Shown here: in pieces, positions 22,862-27,800 of the stretch
Layout: every line of letters begins with the position of its first letter
Position numbering within the stretch: the first letter of the stretch is position 1
Assembly (NCBI GenBank): GCA_002358905.1
Contig: DEPT01000013.1
Location: 1 to 27,800, forward strand
Direction of reading: 5' to 3'
DNA from: Akkermansiaceae bacterium UBA3385
GTDB lineage: Bacteria; Verrucomicrobiota; Verrucomicrobiia; Verrucomicrobiales; Akkermansiaceae
DNA length: 27,800 nucleotides
Notes under the pieces: model-generated
Told to the model about the DNA's origin: nothing
The model's input: only the letters and a program-made list of their open reading frames with translations
Databases searched by the model: none
Translations under genes and position numbers: made by a program

Positions 22862-23953
22862 TCAATAATTACTCAATTTCATAAGATTGATGAAATTTTC
22901 ATACTCCTTCATATATCGAATTGAAGTATCTATTTGAGTCAATTTCTCAAGGTAATATTTCTTCTTCTTACCGAATAACAATTTTGATAATATAATATAT
23001 CGATAGCGAGCACAAGAAAGTCTAGACTTGATAGTCATCAGCCAAAGCTTCTTGATAGAACGAGAAACATATACCTTTATCTCATTTAGTGCGCGTTGGT
23101 TAGGAAGCAAATGCAAGTCCAGTTCACTATAAGGAGACATATCATAATACTTATTCCAAGTTAATGAATATTGACCGTTCCAATACTTCCACGGACGCTG
23201 CAGAGCATCGCCAGCCAGATGAAGAATTATAGCATCTTCCAACATCTCTGCCCTACACGAGTAGTCTGTGCCATAAAATTTATTAACGTCCTTCACAGAA
23301 TATCGGTCTCGACAAAACGTTACCAAAAGGTTGTATTTAACCGGAAGATACATGGTTTCCTTGTGACATACCTGATTGATTGTATTCTGATCAGCCATCT
23401 TCCACTCGGCAGGCTCTTGCAATTTGTTCTTGAGAAAAGTCTCAGGCGTATTTTGAGAACGCATTTTATCCAAATTGAGTAACATTACTCCAGAGTTTAT
23501 GTATTTCCCACAGCCTACAACATTATGGAGATTGAAACCAATTTCACCACCAATATCTCTAACTCCAGCAAGAATGTAGTCTTCTAGGGGTATACTGTAA
23601 AATTCAGACAAATCCTTCCTAACAATGATATCTCCATCCAAGTATATGGCTTTATCCACATCTGCCAATATAGTGGCAAGATCAAACTTCACGAGAGCAG
23701 ACATCGTCACGTGTGATTTCATGACAACCTTTTTATACTTGGCAATGTCTGCATGATGAATTACAATCTCAAAATCCGCATCATTTAGAGATTTCAACTT
23801 ATTTAAGTTGTAGGAGATAACATTCGTTTCGACAATGTGTACGATATAACGACTATCAACGTGCTTATTTGCCTTTGCAGAAGTCAGCATAACAGCGGTA
23901 GGAATGCTGTAATCATCGTCTAAAATGACGCACAAGTGAACTACTTTTTTCAT
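22862..23953 (-). CDS. Glycosyltransferase family 8 enzyme
   Basis: A retaining hexosyl (often galactosyl or glucosyl) transferase with the GT-A fold. 363 residues. The N-terminal VVHLCVILDDDYSIPTAVML fits the GT8 opening; the metal-binding DxD is DGD at 106-108 in AIYLDGDIIV; YINSGVMLLNL (151-161) and DQNTIN (188-193) are the conserved acceptor-site blocks; His245 in HLAGDALQRPWKYW is the second metal ligand region. The basic C-terminal part (about 285-345) may bind the membrane face. It lies 50 bases after the GT2 gene's stop, with no terminator between, so it is in the same operon. Very AT-rich, with TAT and AAA codons favoured, unlike glf or ugd. Confidence 0.92.
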   Translation of the reverse strand: MKKVVHLCVILDDDYSIPTAVMLTSAKANKHVDSRYIVHIVETNVISYNLNKLKSLNDADFEIVIHHADIAKYKKVVMKSHVTMSALVKFDLATILADVDKAIYLDGDIIVRKDLSEFYSIPLEDYILAGVRDIGGEIGFNLHNVVGCGKYINSGVMLLNLDKMRSQNTPETFLKNKLQEPAEWKMADQNTINQVCHKETMYLPVKYNLLVTFCRDRYSVKDVNKFYGTDYSCRAEMLEDAIILHLAGDALQRPWKYWNGQYSLTWNKYYDMSPYSELDLHLLPNQRALNEIKVYVSRSIKKLWLMTIKSRLSCARYRYIILSKLLFGKKKKYYLEKLTQIDTSIRYMKEYENFINLMKLSNY

Positions 23954-24003
23954 ATTTTTATTACTGTTAGAAGGGGAATAGCTTTATTTCTTATATATTG
24001 ACA

Positions 24004-25185
24004 TTAGTGAGATATATGTAATTTTCTTAAAAACATCTTTACTGCAGACAAAAACTGGGTGATAAATCTGCTTCGATAAATGCGCTTGCATTGACTTTCA
24101 TCTAACGCATCTGTAACGGGCCGTTCACCAGTATACTTTTTGATAACTGTATAAGTTCCACAATCTGGCTCAAAATCCACTGAATAAGAGTCCGTCTGCG
24201 TAATAGCAGCATAAAGGTAAAGATTGTGTCTGCACTCCTTTATACAGAGGCCAAAAGCGGGGTCTCTCATTGCAGTCTCTATATCCTTCAGCAAATGGAA
24301 ATCAGACTCGAAAGAACGGATAGCATCTACAAGATTGATTCTCTGTTGCCCGTGAAATTGGCTCAAAGTCCACCCCAAGCTACTTGCCATGCGGCAACGG
24401 AACGCTGTCATTATCCTGCCAGAAATTTTCATTTCTTCCATCTTATGGCAAGTATCAACAGCATTATAAACCATATCCATTGCATCTTGAGACAATGATT
24501 TCGATGATGATAGCTGCTGGTCGGACAAGCGATAATACGACAATGCTTCGGCATCAAGAATGGAGCAAACTCTGGCCGCAGCCGTAGCCGGATAAACAAA
24601 TAGAATATCGTTAACTCTTCGAGTATGTCCGAACCTCAAATTATACCGTTGAACATACTCTGCCCGAAAAAGCTTATCCCACGCCCATGGCTGAAAAGCG
24701 AAGAGCAACTGGGGCATTTCCTCTGAAACATTAAACTTTTCCCTATCCAGTCCATCGGGATAAAATCCCTTGAGCTGTATACGCAACGGTCGAATTTCAC
24801 CTGATGGAAGCAAAACACTTGCTTTACAAATAACAACATCAGCGTCCACTTCTTCAGCACGAGCCACCATTTTCTCGAGCATGGAGGATTCAAAAACATC
24901 ATCGGCATCCAAGAATGAATAGTACTTGCCTCTAGCAACAGCCATACCGTTGTTTCGGGCTACTCCTGCATATTTATGATCCTGCTGCAAGAGGGTAATT
25001 CGAGTATCCTGTTCGGCATACTCTTTCATAATGGCTAAGGAATCGTCTGTACTTCCATCATCCACCAGAATAATCTCTATGTTATTCAAACTCTGGCCGC
25101 AGATACTATCCAGAGTACGGCGAAGGTAGGGCCCTGCGTTGTACACAGGAACGATCACACTCACAGCTGGCAGGGGGGTATTCAT
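24004..25185 (-). CDS. Glycosyltransferase family 2 enzyme
   Basis: An inverting GT-A transferase. 393 residues. VSVIVPVYNAGPYLRRTLDS opens the domain, VDDGSTDDS (41-49) binds the nucleotide, and FLDADD (91-96) is the DxD motif. The part after 150 (PWAWDKLFRAEYV and the following helices) is clearly related to the first half of the preceding double transferase, so they are paralogues. The C-terminus is basic (KMFLRKLHISH). The ATG overlaps the preceding gene's TGA by 4 bases, showing translational coupling. Sugar and acceptor unknown. Confidence 0.94.
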   Translation of the reverse strand: MNTPLPAVSVIVPVYNAGPYLRRTLDSICGQSLNNIEIILVDDGSTDDSLAIMKEYAEQDTRITLLQQDHKYAGVARNNGMAVARGKYYSFLDADDVFESSMLEKMVARAEEVDADVVICKASVLLPSGEIRPLRIQLKGFYPDGLDREKFNVSEEMPQLLFAFQPWAWDKLFRAEYVQRYNLRFGHTRRVNDILFVYPATAAARVCSILDAEALSYYRLSDQQLSSSKSLSQDAMDMVYNAVDTCHKMEEMKISGRIMTAFRCRMASSLGWTLSQFHGQQRINLVDAIRSFESDFHLLKDIETAMRDPAFGLCIKECRHNLYLYAAITQTDSYSVDFEPDCGTYTVIKKYTGERPVTDALDESQCKRIYRSRFITQFLSAVKMFLRKLHISH

Positions 25186-27263
25186 ATCTTATATCGTTTA
25201 ACAGGAATGCCCAGCAATCGGCAAGTAATCCACCCAGCTTTAACACCGATACTCCACAAAGGGACTCCAAAGAGATGATAAACAGTCTTATAAGAAGTTC
25301 GAGTACAGAAAAAGCTCTTACTCGGCAACCAAGCGGGAGTCAACGGTATAAGCGCATCCATTTCTGCAGTATCAGGCTTTTCTGCTGACAATATCTGCAA
25401 GGTCTTTCGCCCTTCAGATGTAAGAAGCGAATCTGCCGCATCTTTTTGATTTCCTTCCAACTCTAATTTCAAGTCTGCCAAATAAGCAACTTTATCTTCC
25501 GCCGGCAAATGAGTGTAGGTGAAGAAGTGGTTATCCAGTCGCTTGCGCAGCCAGGCGGGGCGGAGCTGCTGCCAGAGCTCCGGCGTTTTTTCGAGCTCTT
25601 GGCGGATGTAGGCGTACTCATCCCGCATGGCGTAGGGGCGCTTGCCGATAGCATGCACGGAGGAGCCGGCATTGTCCCGGCGGCAGAGGTACACCACCTC
25701 GTTAGTGCAAATAAGTTTCTGAGCGTGGGCAAAGGATAGGAAGAAGAGCCCGTTATCCTGATAGGCGGCACCGGGGGTCTCGTGGTGGCGGATGCCGTGT
25801 TGCTCAAGGAATTTCCTATTGTACAGGCAGGTCCAGGTGTTCATGCACAAGGTGAATGCCTGCTGCTGCTTCCGTGGGCAGATGGGGTGTGCGCACAGTG
25901 CGCGAGGGATGCGGGTCGTTTCAACGTAATTCCGTCGACTTCCCTGCTGAACAAAACGGCTTACACAGCCCTTTGCAATGTCAGCCCCGTGTTTTTCTGC
26001 GAGAGCGTATAGATGGCGGTAGGCGTTGCGGGGCAATTCATCATCCGGCTCCAGAATGGCGAGGTACTTTCCACCTGCGGCATCCATGCCACGATTCATG
26101 GCGCGTCCATAACCTCCATTCGGCCCATCAAGGATGCGAATGCGGCGGTCCCGGGCGGCATAGCGTTTCAGAATCTCCAGGCTGTCATCTGTGGAGCCAT
26201 CATTCACACAGATGGCTTCCCAATCACTGAAACTCTGGGCCAGCAGACTGTCCAGCGCAGCAGGCAGGTAGGCAGAGGCATTGTATATGGGAAGCACCAC
26301 CGAAATTTCCGGTGCAACGCATTCCTTATACCGCAGCCAGTCTCGCTTGCGAGGGTAATAGGCTGCGCCCTTGCTTAACAGTTGGAGGGCAGGTTCCAGG
26401 CGCGTGCGATACTCTGTCTGCAAGGCAGCGGCGGCTTCCCCGTCCACCTGGCGGTAGTGCCACACGGCCATGTTCATGGCCCAGTGGTTGAAGGATTTTT
26501 CCAGTTTCGGGTTGCCCAGGGGCTGAATCTCGCGATGAATGGCCAGCAGTGCCTCTGTAAGGCATGTGGTATCCTGCCCCGTGCTGAGGCTCGTGGATTC
26601 TGCATGCTGACAATGGTGCACCAGCACAGAGGGCACCACGCTGACCACAGCTGCCTTCACCAGGCTCATGTAGACAAAGTAGGCATCATTCGTATGCCGC
26701 AGGGCCTGGTACTGAAGACCGGTTTTAAGAATATATTCCCGGCGATATAGTTTATCCCAGGGCCAGCCGGCGCAGAACTGGAAGAGACACTCCGGAATCT
26801 CCTGCCGGGGGCAGAAGACTTCTGTTCCGCACTTGCGCAGATACTCAGCCCGCAACTGCACAGGCATGGAGCGCACCCGGCCATCTGCCGTTACGAGTCT
26901 GGCCCGGCAAAGGACGACATCTGCATGGGTCTGCTCCGCACGGGCTACCATGTGCTCCAGCATCTGCGGCAGGTAAATATCATCTGCATCCAGAAAAATA
27001 ACGTATTCTCCACGCGCTGCAGCCAGGCCGGCATTTCTGGCGGGCCCAGCCCCCTGGTTCTCCTGGTGAATCACGCGCACGCGCGAATCGCTCGCAGCGA
27101 GTTCCTGCAACAAGGCCGGGCTTTCATCCGTGCTGCCGTCATTCACACAGATGAGCTCGATATTTCGCAAGGTCTGTGCACACACACAGGCGAGACTGCT
27201 GCGCAGATACTGCGCGGCATTGTATATGGGCATAACAACGCTTACCTGTGGAGTCTGAATCAT
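25182..27263 (-). CDS. Double GT2 glycosyltransferase (two tandem catalytic domains)
   Basis: A 693-residue protein with two GT-A domains. Domain 1: VSVVMPIYNAAQYLRSSLAC, NDGSTDES (41-48), DADD (92-95). Domain 2: ISVVLPIYNASAYLPAALDS, NDGSTDDS (354-361), EPDD in the DxD place (405-408). Both look catalytically competent, so the protein may add two sugars in turn or alternate, as in polymerising enzymes. The C-terminus (YKTVYHLFGVPLWS) carries a tag common in surface-glycan transferases. The frame opens with GTG at 27317, but the ATG at 27263 begins right at the family's N-terminus. It is the first gene of the operon, 68 bases after the promoter. Most of it is GC-rich, but the last 320 bases are AT-rich like the genes that follow, suggesting a recombination joint. 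Confidence 0.93.
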   Translation of the reverse strand: MIQTPQVSVVMPIYNAAQYLRSSLACVCAQTLRNIELICVNDGSTDESPALLQELAASDSRVRVIHQENQGAGPARNAGLAAARGEYVIFLDADDIYLPQMLEHMVARAEQTHADVVLCRARLVTADGRVRSMPVQLRAEYLRKCGTEVFCPRQEIPECLFQFCAGWPWDKLYRREYILKTGLQYQALRHTNDAYFVYMSLVKAAVVSVVPSVLVHHCQHAESTSLSTGQDTTCLTEALLAIHREIQPLGNPKLEKSFNHWAMNMAVWHYRQVDGEAAAALQTEYRTRLEPALQLLSKGAAYYPRKRDWLRYKECVAPEISVVLPIYNASAYLPAALDSLLAQSFSDWEAICVNDGSTDDSLEILKRYAARDRRIRILDGPNGGYGRAMNRGMDAAGGKYLAILEPDDELPRNAYRHLYALAEKHGADIAKGCVSRFVQQGSRRNYVETTRIPRALCAHPICPRKQQQAFTLCMNTWTCLYNRKFLEQHGIRHHETPGAAYQDNGLFFLSFAHAQKLICTNEVVYLCRRDNAGSSVHAIGKRPYAMRDEYAYIRQELEKTPELWQQLRPAWLRKRLDNHFFTYTHLPAEDKVAYLADLKLELEGNQKDAADSLLTSEGRKTLQILSAEKPDTAEMDALIPLTPAWLPSKSFFCTRTSYKTVYHLFGVPLWSIGVKAGWITCRLLGIPVKRYKI

Positions 27264-27330
27264 AGGCTGAACCTGTCCGGCGGAGAAACCTGCTACATTG
27301 CCCAGGTAAACCGCCACATCATTGTGTTAT

Positions 27331-27359
27331 TTTATAGTGTATTTTCCACGCCATGTCAA
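27331..27359 (-). promoter_or_regulatory. Promoter of the glycosylation operon
   Basis: On the minus strand TTGACA (27354-27359, perfect), 17 bases, TATAAA (27331-27336). The best promoter in the window. The leader is about 60 bases and contains a 9-codon open frame (MMWRFTWAM) that ends before the real ATG; its meaning, if any, is unknown. Confidence 0.72.
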
Positions 27360-27482
27360 GTTTCTTACCCAATCTAAAGCAAATTAACCGCATAAAGTGC
27401 TATATTCATCAGAAATTGGAAAGTTTCATGTCAACACCATTTCGATTTCTCTGTTTAAACATCATCGGAGCGCATGTGGAGT

Positions 27483-27511
27483 CATACGTGTCCCAAAGAT
27501 TTGGTACACGT
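27483..27511. repeat. 24-base repeat, copy 1, extended to a near-perfect palindrome
   Basis: CATACGTGTCCCAAAGATTTGGTA (split here as CATACGTGTCCC + AAAGATTTGGTA) at 27483-27506 recurs at 27704-27727. In this copy ACGTGT (27486-27491) and ACACGT (27506-27511) flank CCAAA-GA-TTTGG, so 26 bases form a palindrome with one mismatched pair. Such a site could bind a dimeric regulator or be an element end. Confidence 0.75.
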
Positions 27512-27513
27512 GG

Positions 27514-27541
27514 ATTTACGATTGACAATTTACGATTGACG
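27514..27541. repeat. Two tandem 14-base units
   Basis: ATTTACGATTGAC occurs at 27514-27526 and again at 27528-27540, period 14. It follows directly after the palindrome. Confidence 0.7.
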
Positions 27542-27675
27542 AATTGAAAGTTAGCGGCTTACGCCGATAGAACCACGAATGAATACTTACTGCTGATGGT
27601 GAGGCGAGTGATACCCCACTACGATTTTTTACACAGAACACTATGCCTTTATGTCCTTTAGGGCTATTTTTTCAT

Positions 27676-27727
27676 AATCTTTGGGACACATGTGCAGACC
27701 ACCCATACGTGTCCCAAAGATTTGGTA
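27676..27727. repeat. 24-base repeat, copy 2, paired with an inverted half-copy
   Basis: AATCTTTGGGACAC (27676-27689) and GTGTCCCAAAGATT (27709-27722) are perfect 14-base inverted repeats, 19 bases apart; the right arm is part of the second copy of the 24-base repeat (27704-27727). No T run follows. Apart from these repeats, 27360-27800 shows no convincing gene; the window ends before the next feature. Confidence 0.75.
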
Positions 27728-27800
27728 GAGAATAGAAATATCAGCAACATTTTGGAAGAAGCCCCCCTCTGCGCAATAAATTGGAATTTGGCGAGCCAAA

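Noticed and set aside
27288..27320. Nine-codon open frame with two Trp codons in the leader of the glycosylation operon, as an attenuator
   Set aside because: No terminator/antiterminator pair follows it, and sugar-transfer genes have no reason for tryptophan control; likely chance.
27353..27547. 64-residue plus-strand open frame at the right end
   Set aside because: It begins inside the operon promoter, spans the palindromic repeat and the tandem units, and shows no domain or ribosome site.
1..27800. tRNA, rRNA, CRISPR array or complete insertion sequence
   Set aside because: I looked for cloverleaf-like blocks, regular spaced repeats and transposase motifs and found none; the repeats present are too few or too short for a CRISPR array.

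Overview
The window looks like chromosomal DNA of a Verrucomicrobiota bacterium, plausibly an Akkermansia-type gut organism. Clues are the pairing of an ECF-like sigma factor with a membrane-anchored Ser/Thr kinase (common in the Planctomycetes-Verrucomicrobia group), the near absence of Shine-Dalgarno sequences, and several promoters whose -10 box lies only a few bases before the start codon. The taxonomic call is an inference; there is no rRNA or other marker gene here.

Left part (1-11000, moderately GC-rich, mostly minus strand). Reading against the coordinates: a two-gene operon sua5-side (9586 to 5081) holds a threonylcarbamoyl-AMP synthase, an SCP2-like protein, an iron-type alcohol dehydrogenase, an aldehyde dehydrogenase and a PH-like domain protein, all nearly touching. 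Then come plsY-gpsA (phospholipid head of the pathway) with their own promoter and terminator, and finally a sigma factor overlapping a Ser/Thr kinase. Divergent from sua5, on the plus strand, are a small two-helix membrane protein and an ABC-type AAA ATPase.

Middle part (11000-15100, plus strand): a stand-alone trpB closed by a strong terminator, then ugd (UDP-glucose dehydrogenase) and glf (UDP-galactopyranose mutase) with their own promoter. These two make UDP-glucuronate and UDP-galactofuranose for a surface polysaccharide.

Accessory slot (15084-17760): a two-gene AAA ATPase + RloB cassette, resembling the AbiL phage-defence system, sits on the minus strand between two copies of the glf 3' end plus its terminator (14891-15083 and 17293-17759). 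The second copy is itself split by about 262 bp that carries a gene fragment and a long palindrome, flanked by CAACATG on both sides.

Right part (17800-27300, minus strand, visibly more AT-rich than the left part): a polysaccharide or glycoprotein glycosylation cluster. In transcription order it has a tandem double GT2 glycosyltransferase, a second GT2, a GT8, a fucosyltransferase-like protein, a DUF1796 papain-like protein, then from a second promoter a coiled-coil glycosyltransferase with a 26-residue repeat, and an integral membrane O-acyltransferase. A consensus promoter at 27331-27359 drives the cluster. The last 440 bases have no convincing gene but carry a repeated 24-base palindromic element.
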